A stretch of DNA of 57,627 nucleotides, from contig MGTT01000017.1 in assembly GCA_001799575.1 (NCBI GenBank), positions 3,735 through 61,361 of the forward strand, in the 5' to 3' direction. Of this stretch, positions 43,640-51,579 are shown in pieces. The notes below the pieces were generated by a model. It had not been told where the DNA came from, made no database searches, and worked only from the letters and a program-made list of their open reading frames with translations. Each line of letters begins with the position of its first letter. Positions within the stretch are counted from its first letter, which is position 1. The translations under genes and the position numbers were made by a program. This DNA is from Elusimicrobia bacterium GWA2_56_46. GTDB lineage: Bacteria > Elusimicrobiota > Elusimicrobia > Elusimicrobiales > UBA9959.

Positions 43640-44857
43640 TCACCTTTCTAATTCCCCTCCGATCATATTTATCATGCCGAAAGTGGAGATGATATCGGCG
43701 ATGTAACCGCCCTTTATGAGTTTTGAAAGCCCGGCCACAAGCGGGAAGCACGGAGGGCGCACGCGCACCCGGTATGGTTTTCCCGAACCGTCGCTTACGA
43801 CATAATAGCCCAGCTCTCCGTTGCCGCCCTCCACCGCCTGGTAAACTTCCCCGGCCGGGGGCTTCACGCCCTCGAAGGTAAGCTTAAAGTGGGCCATCAG
43901 GGCCTCTATGTTCCCGTAGACTTCCTCTTTCGCCGGCAGGCTTACGTTGAAGTCGGGGTGGCGGATGGGGCCTTCGGGGATCTGCGCGAGGGCCTGTTCC
44001 ACGATCCGCATACTCTGGTTCATTTCCTCCATGCGCACCAGGTAACGGTCGTAATTGTCTCCGCTGCCGCCCACGGGGACCGTGAAATCAAAACGGTCGT
44101 AGACCAGGTAAGGCGCCGCCTTGCGCACATCATAGGGAACACCGCAGGCGCGCAGGACGGGGCCGGTGAAAGACAGCGCTATGGCGTCCTGCTTCGAAAT
44201 GACGCCTGTGCCGCGCATACGATCCACGAAGATCCGGTTGCGCGTGAGGAGTTTATCGGCGTCGCCAAGGTTTTTGCGCACTTTCCGGAACGCTTCGGCT
44301 GTTCCGGCCCTGAAATCCGGCGGGAGGTCGCCGGTCACTCCGCCGATGCGGGTATAGGCCGGCGTCACGCGGCCGCCGGATACGGCATCGGTCAGGCGGT
44401 AAAGACATTCCCTGGCGTTTATCAGATAAAAATAAACGGTGAAAGCGCCCTGCTCCATGGCGTTGGCGCCAATGCAGGTGAGATGGTCCTGAAGGCGGCC
44501 CAGTTCGGACATTATGACGCGGAGGTATTTGCAGCGTTCCGGGGTTTCTATATCCAGCAGTTTTTCTACGGCCAGCGAGAAACCGGCGTTATTGATAAAG
44601 GGCGACACATAGTTGAGGCGGTCGGTATAGGGTATGACCTGGTTATAGGTGACGTTCTCGCAGGTTTTTTCGAAGCCGCGGTGCAGGTATCCTATCTCAA
44701 CGTCGGCTTCCGCTACTCTTTCCCCTTCCACCGTCAGGAGAATGCGCACAATGCCGTGCATGGCCGGATGCGAAGGCCCCATGTTGAGGATCATGCGTCC
44801 TTCGCCCAGGTCTTCCACGCTCCAGTTCTTAGGCAGCTCGGCGTTCTTTGTTCCCAT
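43640..44857 (-). CDS. nuoD: NADH-quinone oxidoreductase subunit D
   Basis: A 405-residue 49-kDa-type subunit lining the quinone cavity. MGPSHPAMHGIVRILL, YLHRGFEK, and the C-terminal PCFPLVAGLSKLIKGG with ADIISTFGMINMIGGELER are characteristic. ATG 44857 is preferred over an in-frame GTG at 44887, which lies within a heptamer array. It is separate from nuoC, not fused. Confidence 0.96.
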   Translation of the reverse strand: MGTKNAELPKNWSVEDLGEGRMILNMGPSHPAMHGIVRILLTVEGERVAEADVEIGYLHRGFEKTCENVTYNQVIPYTDRLNYVSPFINNAGFSLAVEKLLDIETPERCKYLRVIMSELGRLQDHLTCIGANAMEQGAFTVYFYLINARECLYRLTDAVSGGRVTPAYTRIGGVTGDLPPDFRAGTAEAFRKVRKNLGDADKLLTRNRIFVDRMRGTGVISKQDAIALSFTGPVLRACGVPYDVRKAAPYLVYDRFDFTVPVGGSGDNYDRYLVRMEEMNQSMRIVEQALAQIPEGPIRHPDFNVSLPAKEEVYGNIEALMAHFKLTFEGVKPPAGEVYQAVEGGNGELGYYVVSDGSGKPYRVRVRPPCFPLVAGLSKLIKGGYIADIISTFGMINMIGGELER

Positions 44858-44881
44858 TAAAATTGTCTCTTGCTGTACTCC

Positions 44882-44902
44882 GACCACTGTTCACTGACCA
44901 CT
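44882..44902. repeat. GACCACT heptamer array between nuoC and nuoD
   Basis: GACCACT, GTTCACT and GACCACT run head to tail; on the minus strand they read AGTGGTC, AGTGAAC, AGTGGTC. The array fills much of the 49-bp nuoC-nuoD spacer. Confidence 0.85.
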
Positions 44903-44906
44903 TTCA

Positions 44907-45380
44907 TCAATCCCTGTGCGGCAGCCTCGGCTGTCTTTTGTCCAGCGGGTAATCCCGGCGCAGCGGGTGGCCCTCAAAAGTGTCGTACATCAGGATCCTC
45001 CGCAGATCCGGATGTCCTTCGAATTTTATGCCGAACATATCGTAGACTTCGCGCTCGAACCAGTTTGCGCCGCTCCACAGCGGCGTCAGTGAGGCGATAA
45101 CCGGGTTCTGGCCGCCGACCGGGGCTTTCAGACGCAGGCGCAGGTTGGCGGAGAGGGAGAAGAAATGATAGACCATTTCAAAGCGTTCCTCCCGGCCCGG
45201 ATAATCCACGGCGGTGAGATCCATCAGAAATTCGAAACCGAGTCCGTCGCGCAGATATCCGGCCACTTCCAGCAGCGCTTCCCGTTTTATGACCACGGTC
45301 TCGTCACCCCGGAAAGCGTGCGAGTCCGTGACATATTCCGGGAATTTCTCTTTGATCGTACGAGTAACGTGTTGATTCAT
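44907..45380 (-). CDS. nuoC: NADH-quinone oxidoreductase subunit C
   Basis: A 157-residue 30-kDa-type subunit. LTAVDYPGREERFEMVYHF and the signature FEREVYDMFGIKFEGHPDLRRI are clear. It overlaps nuoB by 4 nt and ends just before a heptamer array. Confidence 0.96.
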   Translation of the reverse strand: MNQHVTRTIKEKFPEYVTDSHAFRGDETVVIKREALLEVAGYLRDGLGFEFLMDLTAVDYPGREERFEMVYHFFSLSANLRLRLKAPVGGQNPVIASLTPLWSGANWFEREVYDMFGIKFEGHPDLRRILMYDTFEGHPLRRDYPLDKRQPRLPHRD

Positions 45381-45862
45381 CTGTATTTTTTATCCAGAAC
45401 GGATTCTTTGGAAACCTTGTCCTGCAGTTTCATCAGGGCGTCCAGCACGGCCTCCGGGCGCGGCGGACAGCCCGGAATATAAATATCCACCGGGATGATC
45501 TTGTCTATCCCCTGGACGACGGCGTAATTGTCGTAGAAACCCCCGGAGGTGGCGCACACGCCGAAAGAGACCACCCATTTCGGCTCGCACATCTGGTCGT
45601 AGACGCGTTTCAGGACGGGGGCCAGTTTCTCGTTCACGGTTCCCACCACAAAGAGGACGTCGGCCTGTCTGGGCGAGAACCGGGGAAATTCGGCGCCGAA
45701 GCGGGCGATGTCGTAAGTGGAAGCCCAGACGGACATGAACTCCATGCCGCAGCAGGCGGTTACGAAAGGATACTGAAAAAAGGAGTATTTGCGCGCCCAG
45801 TTTACGGCGTCGTCCACGCGGGAGGTGAAGAACGAGTGTCCGAAGACGGTTTCTAATCCCAT
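45377..45862 (-). CDS. nuoB: NADH-quinone oxidoreductase subunit B
   Basis: A 161-residue PSST-type subunit with cluster N2. Adjacent cysteines in TACCGMEFM, then CEPKWVVSFGVCATSGG and YIPGCPPRPEA, supply the ligands. It overlaps nuoA by 10 nt and nuoC by 4 nt, implying tight coupling. Confidence 0.97.
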   Translation of the reverse strand: MGLETVFGHSFFTSRVDDAVNWARKYSFFQYPFVTACCGMEFMSVWASTYDIARFGAEFPRFSPRQADVLFVVGTVNEKLAPVLKRVYDQMCEPKWVVSFGVCATSGGFYDNYAVVQGIDKIIPVDIYIPGCPPRPEAVLDALMKLQDKVSKESVLDKKYR

Positions 45863-46206
45863 TGCAGCGCTCCTTTCTTAACGGCATAGACGAGGGCGGC
45901 GAACAGGATGGAGATGAATCCGGCCATGGCGAGGAGGCCCTGGAGTCCGAGGCCGCGGAAAGAGACCGCCCAGGGGTACAGGAAAACCACTTCGATATCG
46001 AACATGACGAAGAGGACGGCTGTCAGATAGAAGTTGACGGAGACCGAACTTCTGGACGGCTGGGCGGGCGGCATCCCGCATTCGAACGGTTCGGATTTTA
46101 TGCGGGTGCTTTTTTTTGGCCCGAACAGCATGGCGGCGAGAAGCATTCCGGCTGCTGTCGCCAGTCCGAACCCCATCGTCATAAAAACGGCCAGATATTG
46201 CCTCAT
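45853..46206 (-). CDS. nuoA: NADH-quinone oxidoreductase subunit A
   Basis: A 117-residue three-helix membrane subunit. EPFECGMPP and the acidic helix VMFDIEVVFLYPWAV are diagnostic. It is first in the 14-gene operon. A promoter-like TTGGCG, 16 bp, TAGAAT ends nine bases before its ATG, so the leader would be very short. Confidence 0.96.
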   Translation of the reverse strand: MRQYLAVFMTMGFGLATAAGMLLAAMLFGPKKSTRIKSEPFECGMPPAQPSRSSVSVNFYLTAVLFVMFDIEVVFLYPWAVSFRGLGLQGLLAMAGFISILFAALVYAVKKGALQWD

Positions 46207-46215
46207 TCAGCCTAC

Positions 46216-46243
46216 ATTCTACCAAAATAACCCGGCTCGCCAA
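46216..46243 (-). promoter_or_regulatory. Candidate promoter of the nuo operon
   Basis: On the minus strand TTGGCG (46243-46238), a 16-bp spacer and TAGAAT (46221-46216), preceded by TGG as an extended -10. Nine bases separate it from the nuoA ATG. Predicted start within about 2 nt of the coding region. Confidence 0.55.
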
Positions 46244-46268
46244 ATTAGTTCTTTTAATCAGGAATTAA

Positions 46269-46285
46269 GCCGCGGTAATACGGAG
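46269..46285 (+). other. 17-nt match to the 16S rRNA 530-loop sequence
   Basis: GCCGCGGTAATACGGAG equals the near-universal 16S segment around E. coli positions 517-533. Flanking bases do not match, so this is not an rRNA gene fragment of useful length. It lies in the 178-bp gap between nuoA and the esterase gene, upstream of the candidate nuo promoter. Confidence 0.5.
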
Positions 46286-46384
46286 ATTTGGAATAGGCAA
46301 TGCCTGGCATACTATCACATCAGCATATCGGGGAGGGTTATTTCGGGGTGGTGGTAACGGGCGTAGGCCGGAATATTTCCGAAC

Positions 46385-47182
46385 TCATATGAATTTATTG
46401 ATCCTCCGTTCCGGGCCCGTTAATTTCAGCAGGCCGCCGTCGAACCGCACCCCCTCCCTGAAGTGAGTCAGAAATTTCCGCATTTGGGCTTTCCAGGTAT
46501 TCCAGTCATGCGGCCAATTCTCGTCCCAGGGGTCGTACCAGCAGGTTATGGATTTGCTGCCGGCTATTTCGGCCAGCTCGCGGGACTGGTCGTTAAACTG
46601 TTCCCAGGCCCCGCGGCCGTGTGAAATCACCATATAGCCTGAGCGGAGCCGCGAAAGCGTCTTCTCGTCGGTGAGGCCGGGCAGGTAGCTTAACGGTTCG
46701 TTGAAATAAATACCCGCGTCCGAATATCCCCCCAGCTCGGTTTTCGTGCTGTAAAGTCCGCTCAGGCACAGGGCGGAGTCAAAACAGCCTGGAAACTTGA
46801 GAAAGAAATTGGCGGCGTGAAACGCGCCGAAGCTTACCCCGGCGGCCAGGAACTTTTCGGAAATGCCGCAGGTGTCGGACAGGAAGCGCGTCGTTTCATC
46901 CGTTATGCAGGCCTCGTATTGCGCGTGCCGCAGCCCTATCCACTCATCTCTTATCGGTTTGTGCCAGCTTTCCCAGTCGCGGCCGTCCACCGCGAATATG
47001 CGGATCTCCCCGTGCATTATGAAATCCTGCACGGCTTCTATCAGTCCCTGGTCTTCGTAATCGTAGAATCTTCCGTTGGAAGTAGGGAAGAACATGACCG
47101 GCTTTCCCGCAAAGCCGTAGGATTTTAGTTCAAAATCCTGTCCCAGGCGCCCGCTGTGGAATTTATGATAATTGATTTCCAT
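46385..47182 (-). CDS. Putative alpha/beta-hydrolase esterase
   Basis: A 265-residue protein resembling the esterase D/feruloyl-esterase-like hydrolases. The nucleophile elbow is AAGVSFGAFHAANFF (serine near residue 117); a candidate acid lies in WYDPWDENWPHDW, and the His in WPHDWNTW is a plausible third residue. No signal peptide is visible, so it is cytoplasmic. It is transcribed divergently from an ATP-grasp gene with only 24 bp between start codons, suggesting joint function. The substrate is unknown. Confidence 0.78.
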   Translation of the reverse strand: MEINYHKFHSGRLGQDFELKSYGFAGKPVMFFPTSNGRFYDYEDQGLIEAVQDFIMHGEIRIFAVDGRDWESWHKPIRDEWIGLRHAQYEACITDETTRFLSDTCGISEKFLAAGVSFGAFHAANFFLKFPGCFDSALCLSGLYSTKTELGGYSDAGIYFNEPLSYLPGLTDEKTLSRLRSGYMVISHGRGAWEQFNDQSRELAEIAGSKSITCWYDPWDENWPHDWNTWKAQMRKFLTHFREGVRFDGGLLKLTGPERRINKFI

Positions 47183-47206
47183 GATATACTATAATACCAA
47201 TTACCT
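47183..47206. promoter_or_regulatory. 24-bp divergent promoter region
   Basis: The start codons of the esterase (-) and ATP-grasp (+) genes are separated by only 24 bp. Within it TATAAT (47190-47195) faces right, 11 bases from the ATG. On the other strand TGGTATTAT, an extended -10, faces left, eight bases from the ATG. Any -35 boxes would lie inside the opposite gene; none is convincing. Confidence 0.55.
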
Positions 47207-48367
47207 ATGAATTTCGTCTTCCTCTCCCCGTCGTTTCCGGCTAACTATTACCTTTTTTGCGCCGCTCTGAAAAAGGAAGGCGTCAACGTTCTGGGCATAG
47301 GCGAACCGTCTTTCGGGGAATTGCGAACCGAGCTCCGGGAATCCCTGGCCTGGTACTGCCAGGTCGGGGATCTGCGCGACCGCGCCCAGGTGGGCGGCGC
47401 CATGCGCTTCCTGTCCGGGCGCTTCGGGACAATAGACAGGATCGATTCCCTGAACGAATATTGGCTTGAAACCGAGGCGCAATTGCGCACCGAATTTGGG
47501 ATCTCCGGCATTCAGGCCGCCGATGTGGCGGGAGTGCGCCGTAAATCCCTGATGAAAAAAGTTTTTGCCCTGGCCGGGATACCTCATGCCCGCGGCCGCC
47601 TGGTTTCCGATGCCGGGCAGGCTCATGAACTGGCCGGCGAACTTAACTTTCCCATTGTCGTGAAACCGGACGACGGCATGGGCGCGGAATTCACCTACCG
47701 GCTGAATTCCCCGCCGGATCTGGATCGTTTTTTAGACGGCAAGCCGAACAGGGATTTTATCATGGAGGAATTTATAGACGGCGGCATAGTGACTTTCGAC
47801 GGCCTGGCCGGTCCGGACGGCGGGATAGTTTTCTGCACTTCGCATGTCTATGGGCAGGGCGTGATGGAGGCCGTCCTGGCTGATATGCATATTTCCTACT
47901 ATTCCCTGAGGGAGATCCCCCCCGATATCATGGCCGCGGGGCAAAAACTTGTAAAAGGATTCAATGTCAGGGAGCGGTTCTTCCATTTTGAATTTTTCCG
48001 CCGCCCCGACGGGACGCTTTGCGCCCTGGAGGTAAACATCCGGCCTCCGGGCGGCATGACAATGGATATGTTCAACTACGCCTGCGATATAGATATGTAC
48101 GCCGTCTGGGCTGGCATGATGGCGCGCGGCGCCGTCCGGCTGGAGTACAGCCGGAAATATTACTGCGGCTACGCCGGCAGAAAGAACCGTCTCAGCTACG
48201 CGTATTCGCACGACGAGGTGCTTAACCGCCTGGGCGGCCTGATAATACATCATGAGGGACTTCCTCCCATCCTGGCCAGGGCCATGGGCGATATCGGTTA
48301 TCTTATGCGCGCCGGCGCACGCGGCGAAGTGGAAAACGCCGTAAATTTCATACAGGAACTAAAATAG
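47207..48367 (+). CDS. ATP-grasp domain ligase
   Basis: A 386-residue ATP-grasp enzyme. A preATP-grasp Rossmann-like region (1-100) is followed by KSLMKKVFALAGIPHARGRL, the ATP-binding lysine in FPIVVKPDDGMGAEFTY, FIMEEFIDGGIVTFDGLA, and the metal-binding HFEFFRRPDGTLCALEVNIR. Such enzymes join a carboxylate to an amine or thiol through an acyl-phosphate. Neither substrate can be read from the sequence. Its divergent esterase neighbour may release or edit the same metabolite. Confidence 0.85.
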   Translation: MNFVFLSPSFPANYYLFCAALKKEGVNVLGIGEPSFGELRTELRESLAWYCQVGDLRDRAQVGGAMRFLSGRFGTIDRIDSLNEYWLETEAQLRTEFGISGIQAADVAGVRRKSLMKKVFALAGIPHARGRLVSDAGQAHELAGELNFPIVVKPDDGMGAEFTYRLNSPPDLDRFLDGKPNRDFIMEEFIDGGIVTFDGLAGPDGGIVFCTSHVYGQGVMEAVLADMHISYYSLREIPPDIMAAGQKLVKGFNVRERFFHFEFFRRPDGTLCALEVNIRPPGGMTMDMFNYACDIDMYAVWAGMMARGAVRLEYSRKYYCGYAGRKNRLSYAYSHDEVLNRLGGLIIHHEGLPPILARAMGDIGYLMRAGARGEVENAVNFIQELK

Positions 48368-48369
48368 TT

Positions 48370-48398
48370 TTGACTGCCCGCCGTTAATCTTGTATTAT
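48370..48398 (+). promoter_or_regulatory. Cold-shock gene promoter
   Basis: TTGACT (48370-48375), exactly 17 bp, then TATTAT (48393-48398). The leader of about 50 nt contains the hairpin GCTGAAG/CTTCAGC (48418-48424 and 48431-48437) directly before the AAAGGA ribosome-binding site, a placement that could make translation temperature-sensitive. Confidence 0.7.
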
Positions 48399-48454
48399 AT
48401 AGATGGTTAATATAAGGGCTGAAGCTGTGACTTCAGCGAAAGGAATGTAAACAA

Positions 48455-48658
48455 ATGACGAAAGGAAAAGTGAAGTGGTTTAACGACAAAAAGGGTTACG
48501 GTTTCATCACTCCCGACGAAGGCGGCGCGGAGCTTTTTGTGCATCACCAGGATATACAGGGCGACGGCTTCAAAACGCTGGCGGAAGGACAGGCCGTGCA
48601 GTTTGAAGTGGCCCAGGGCGAAAAGGGCCCCAAAGCCACAAAAGTCGTTAAACTGTAA
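48455..48658 (+). CDS. Cold-shock domain protein
   Basis: A 67-residue single-OB-fold cold-shock protein of usual length. The RNP1 motif KGYGFITPD and RNP2-like ELFVHHQDI are present; FVHHQDI replaces the more usual FVHFSDI. It binds single-stranded nucleic acid as an RNA chaperone. It is monocistronic, with its own promoter and a strong terminator. Confidence 0.96.
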   Translation: MTKGKVKWFNDKKGYGFITPDEGGAELFVHHQDIQGDGFKTLAEGQAVQFEVAQGEKGPKATKVVKL

Positions 48659-48675
48659 AGCCAGACTTTACAAAC

Positions 48676-48705
48676 AAAAAACCCGCTTAACCGCGGGTTT
48701 TTTTA
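48676..48705 (+). terminator. Rho-independent terminator after the cold-shock gene
   Basis: Stem ACCCGC/GCGGGT with loop TTAACC, extended by A-T pairs, followed by seven T residues. The A run on the other side makes it potentially bidirectional, also serving the convergent Hpt gene. Confidence 0.93.
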
Positions 48706-48762
48706 TTTAGGCGCCCGCACAATCCATGCATCCTTGAAGCGCCATGTTTCTATCATAACGGT

Positions 48763-49062
48763 TTACCCGTATACGATCTCCAGATTTTCAAGATAATCCT
48801 TAAGTTCCGCGAGGCGCGCGGCTACTCCGGCGGAGTCGCCGGCCAGCGCCAGCGCCTCAACCTGTTTTCCCAGTTCGGAAATACGGTCGAAGCCATAGCC
48901 GCCGCCGGAGCCGGAAAGTTTGTGCCCGGCCTTTCTTAACGACTCCAGGTCTCCGGCCGAGTGGAGCGCGAAAAGCTCCGGAATTTCCCTGCGTCTTGTC
49001 TCAAGGTAGCCGGGGATAATATCGCTCAGATCTTTGTCTATAGAAACCTTGTATTTTGCCAT
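48763..49062 (-). CDS. Histidine phosphotransfer (Hpt) domain protein
   Basis: A 99-residue Hpt protein. The phosphorylated histidine is in KAGHKLSGSGGGYGFDRISELG, followed by a helical C-terminal half. It would relay phosphate between a hybrid kinase and a receiver. It is the last gene of the run, 33 bp after a two-receiver protein that is its likely partner. No kinase is adjacent. Confidence 0.85.
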   Translation of the reverse strand: MAKYKVSIDKDLSDIIPGYLETRRREIPELFALHSAGDLESLRKAGHKLSGSGGGYGFDRISELGKQVEALALAGDSAGVAARLAELKDYLENLEIVYG

Positions 49063-49095
49063 AATCTACGCTGTCCGGATCCGTCGCCGGGGAAT

Positions 49096-49908
49096 TTATA
49101 GATACTCTCGGATCTTTTCCAGCAGCGCCTCTTTTTTAACCGGTTTAACCAGATAATCCGTGCAGCCCGCGTCCAGGCATTCCCTGATCTTCACGGGGTC
49201 GTTGTGCGCGCTGAAAGCCACCACCGGAACCGTTTTTCCCTCCGCCATGCCCCGCAGCGCCCTTACCGCGGTAAGCCCGTCCATCATGGGCATCTGGAGA
49301 TCCATAAGCACAAGAGAAAAAATTGTCCGGCCGAATATCTCCAGGGCTTCTTTCCCGTTAGCGGCATTGTAAAGCCGCAGCCCTGTTTCTCCCCGCAGGT
49401 ACGCTTCCAGAAGCGAAATATTGTCTGGGTTATCGTCGGCGACCAGAACCTTTAGCCTGGGATCCAGCCACTTATCCAGCGCGTCATAAATCATGCTTTT
49501 TTTCACGGGCTTGGTTATATGGGCATTCATGCCGGATGAAAGCGATTTCGCGATATCGCTGTCCTGGCCGTGCGCCGTAAGAGCGATGATGGGGGTTCCC
49601 TTGTAGGCCTCAATTTTACGAAGCTGGAAGACGGTTTCGTAGCCGTCCATTTCCGGCATCTGGATATCCATGAAGACCAGATCGTAGTCGAATACGGCGC
49701 ATTTTTCAAGCGCCAGCCGGCCGTTGGCCGCTATATCCGGTTTATAGCCGGCATGCTCCAGCATCAGCCGCGTCAGGTTCTGGTTATCCACGTTATCCTC
49801 GACCACCAGGATACGCAGGTGTGAACGGCCGCTTCCGGGCCTTGCCGGCGCCGCATTTAGCGGATCCTCTTTGTTTTTGCCGCCGCCCCGGTTAAACCAC
49901 TCGATCAT
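49096..49908 (-). CDS. Tandem two-receiver response regulator
   Basis: A 270-residue protein with two complete receivers and no output domain. REC1 (about 30-145) has VVEDNVDNQ, LVFMDIQMPEMDG, ALTAHG and ITKPVKK. REC2 (about 148-268) has LVADDNPDN, LVLMDLQMPMMDG, AFSAHN and LVKPVKK. The arrangement looks like the detached C-terminal part of a hybrid kinase, with the Hpt gene downstream. A run of nine G residues sits two bases before the ATG. Confidence 0.88.
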   Translation of the reverse strand: MIEWFNRGGGKNKEDPLNAAPARPGSGRSHLRILVVEDNVDNQNLTRLMLEHAGYKPDIAANGRLALEKCAVFDYDLVFMDIQMPEMDGYETVFQLRKIEAYKGTPIIALTAHGQDSDIAKSLSSGMNAHITKPVKKSMIYDALDKWLDPRLKVLVADDNPDNISLLEAYLRGETGLRLYNAANGKEALEIFGRTIFSLVLMDLQMPMMDGLTAVRALRGMAEGKTVPVVAFSAHNDPVKIRECLDAGCTDYLVKPVKKEALLEKIREYL

Positions 49909-49909
49909 A

Positions 49910-49918
49910 CCCCCCCCC
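49910..49918 (-). repeat. Nine-base poly-G tract at a ribosome-binding site
   Basis: Nine consecutive C residues on the plus strand (G on the coding strand) end one base before the ATG at 49908. It occupies the ribosome-binding position. Slippage would alter spacing without changing frame. A hairpin with CGCGAA/TTCGCG lies immediately upstream. Confidence 0.75.
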
Positions 49919-49960
49919 GCGAATACGGTTCGCGGCGGCTTATGCCTGGCATGGCCAGGC

Positions 49961-50482
49961 TCAGCCGCGCCGCCCTTTCGCCATGATCATATAGATCAGG
50001 ATGGCGCTGGCGGCGGAGAAAAAGAGCGCGGCCGCCCCGCCGATCAGTCTGTGAAACAACGGAACAAAGCGGAGCGCGGCCCAGATGCCAGCGGCGCCGC
50101 CCAGGAGCGAAATCACAAGCATAGCCCATAGCGTGAATTCGCTGTTGGCTGCGGCCATAGCCGTATAGATCTCCCTTAAGCTGAGCTTTTCGTCGCTCAG
50201 ATGGCACTGCGCGGATAGTTTGCCGGCGCCGTAGTAATACCAGATGTAGAGCGGGGGTATCAGCAGCAGGAAGACATAACCGCGGCCGGTGAGAACCGGC
50301 ACGATTGCCAGCGAGAGGAAAGCGCCGATGTAATAGCGCCTGAGGAACGCGCGGAGCCTGGATTCCGTTTCCGCATTTTCCAGGATCCGGCCTTTACCGA
50401 CCGCGCCCAGCGGATAGAAAACCGTCCTGCCCATGCCGTCCTTTTTGAAACTGCTGTTTATCAGGCCGTCAAGATATCCCAT
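49961..50482 (-). CDS. Membrane protein of unknown function
   Basis: A 173-residue protein with a basic N-terminal cytoplasmic part and four hydrophobic segments: about 51-66, 68-84, 116-135 and 144-165. The central linker (CHLSDEKLSLREIYTAMAAAN) is amphipathic. I do not recognise a family. AAAGAGG precedes the start, nine bases after the rnc stop, so it is probably in the rnc operon. A long palindrome around AGCCTGGCCATGCCAGGC begins at its stop codon and may terminate transcription. Confidence 0.75.
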   Translation of the reverse strand: MGYLDGLINSSFKKDGMGRTVFYPLGAVGKGRILENAETESRLRAFLRRYYIGAFLSLAIVPVLTGRGYVFLLLIPPLYIWYYYGAGKLSAQCHLSDEKLSLREIYTAMAAANSEFTLWAMLVISLLGGAAGIWAALRFVPLFHRLIGGAAALFFSAASAILIYMIMAKGRRG

Positions 50483-50491
50483 ATCGCCTCT

Positions 50492-51172
50492 TTAAGGATG
50501 GATCTCGTGGTTCTCCAGGTAATCAAGGGCGGTTTTCGCCGCCGCCTGCTGGGCCTCTTTCTTGTTTCTGCCCGAGCCCATGCCCAGCGTTTTTTTCCCT
50601 ATCCGAACCCGGACGGTGAACACTTTGTCGTGTTCCGGGCCTTCGGTGGTCATGATCTCGTATTCCGGCGGTTTTTTGTGGCGCTTCTGGATGACTTCCT
50701 GGAGCACGCTCTTGTAGTCCTGTTCTTCCATCCCGCCCATATCCTGCGCGTGGAGCCGGCACTCTACGAATTCAGCCGCGGGCTTGAGCCCCCCGTCCAG
50801 ATAGATGGCGCCGATGAGCGCCTCTAAGCAGTTGGAAAGAATACTGCCGCGCTTCTTGCCGCCGGTCTGGTGTTCGCCCGCGCCCAAAAAGACATGCTCG
50901 CCCAGATTCAGCGCCGCGGCCCAGTCCGCGAGATTGGCGCGTGAAACCAGCACCGACTTTACTTTGGAAAGGTAGCCCTCGTCCTGCGCGGGGTGTTCGT
51001 TAAAAAGATAACAGGACACGATCAGGCCGAGAACGCTGTCGCCCAGAAATTCAAGCCTTTCGTTATGCCCGGCGCGATCCCGTTCGGTCGAAAACGACTT
51101 GTGGGTAAGGGCTTCCCTGAGCAGTTCTTTGTTCCTGAAAGTGTAGCCTATCGCTCTTTCAATGGAGTCCAT
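50492..51172 (-). CDS. rnc: Ribonuclease III
   Basis: A 226-residue double-strand-specific RNase for rRNA and mRNA processing. The catalytic signature is NERLEFLGDSVLGLIVS, with LEALIGAIYLDGG later in the RNase III domain. The C-terminal dsRNA-binding domain (about 155-222) shows DYKSVLQEVIQK and GSGRNKKEAQQAAAKTAL. It follows acpP across a spacer with CCCTNNN heptamers. No ribosome-binding site is obvious at the ATG. Confidence 0.96.
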   Translation of the reverse strand: MDSIERAIGYTFRNKELLREALTHKSFSTERDRAGHNERLEFLGDSVLGLIVSCYLFNEHPAQDEGYLSKVKSVLVSRANLADWAAALNLGEHVFLGAGEHQTGGKKRGSILSNCLEALIGAIYLDGGLKPAAEFVECRLHAQDMGGMEEQDYKSVLQEVIQKRHKKPPEYEIMTTEGPEHDKVFTVRVRIGKKTLGMGSGRNKKEAQQAAAKTALDYLENHEIHP

Positions 51173-51224
51173 TTTTGAAAGGGCAAAGGTGTCAGGGCAG
51201 AGGATCCAGGGTGAGAAGTTCCTT

Positions 51225-51259
51225 GCCTCTCCCCTAAACCCTCTCCCCTGTACCCTGCC
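51225..51259. repeat. CCCTNNN heptamer array between acpP and rnc
   Basis: GCCTCTC, CCCTAAA, CCCTCTC, CCCTGTA and CCCTGCC run in register in the 92-bp spacer. Another member of the 7-bp-period class, with different sequence. Confidence 0.75.
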
Positions 51260-51264
51260 CGGGC

Positions 51265-51519
51265 TCAGTCTTTCTTGGACAGCTTGTCCTTGATATAGGT
51301 GACGGCTTCTCCGACGGTCTTTATCTTCTCGGCGTCTTCGTCAGGGATCTCAACGTCGAATTCCTCTTCCAGGGCCATGACGAGTTCCACGGTGTCCAGG
51401 GAATCGGCTCCCAGATCCTGCACGAACTGCGACTGGGGCGTGACCTCGCCGAGATCCACCGCCAGCTGCGTTACGATGATCTTTTTCACTCTCTCTTCCA
51501 GGTTTTCTGCTACTGCCAT
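51265..51519 (-). CDS. acpP: Acyl carrier protein
   Basis: An 84-residue ACP with the phosphopantetheine serine in [19 protein letters not shown]. It carries growing acyl chains in fatty-acid synthesis and supplies PlsX. ATG 51519 has GGAGG at good spacing; the open frame upstream is not used. It lies between fabG and rnc, a common order. Confidence 0.97.
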   Translation of the reverse strand: MAVAENLEERVKKIIVTQLAVDLGEVTPQSQFVQDLGADSLDTVELVMALEEEFDVEIPDEDAEKIKTVGEAVTYIKDKLSKKD

Positions 51520-51579
51520 TATTCCTCCATTGTTGCGTTTGATATTTTCACCCGCCGCTCGGGTTCGCGGTTCCATTCC

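Noticed and set aside
46269-46285. A 16S rRNA gene fragment
   Set aside because: Identity is limited to 17 bases; flanks do not resemble 16S. It is kept only as a curiosity.
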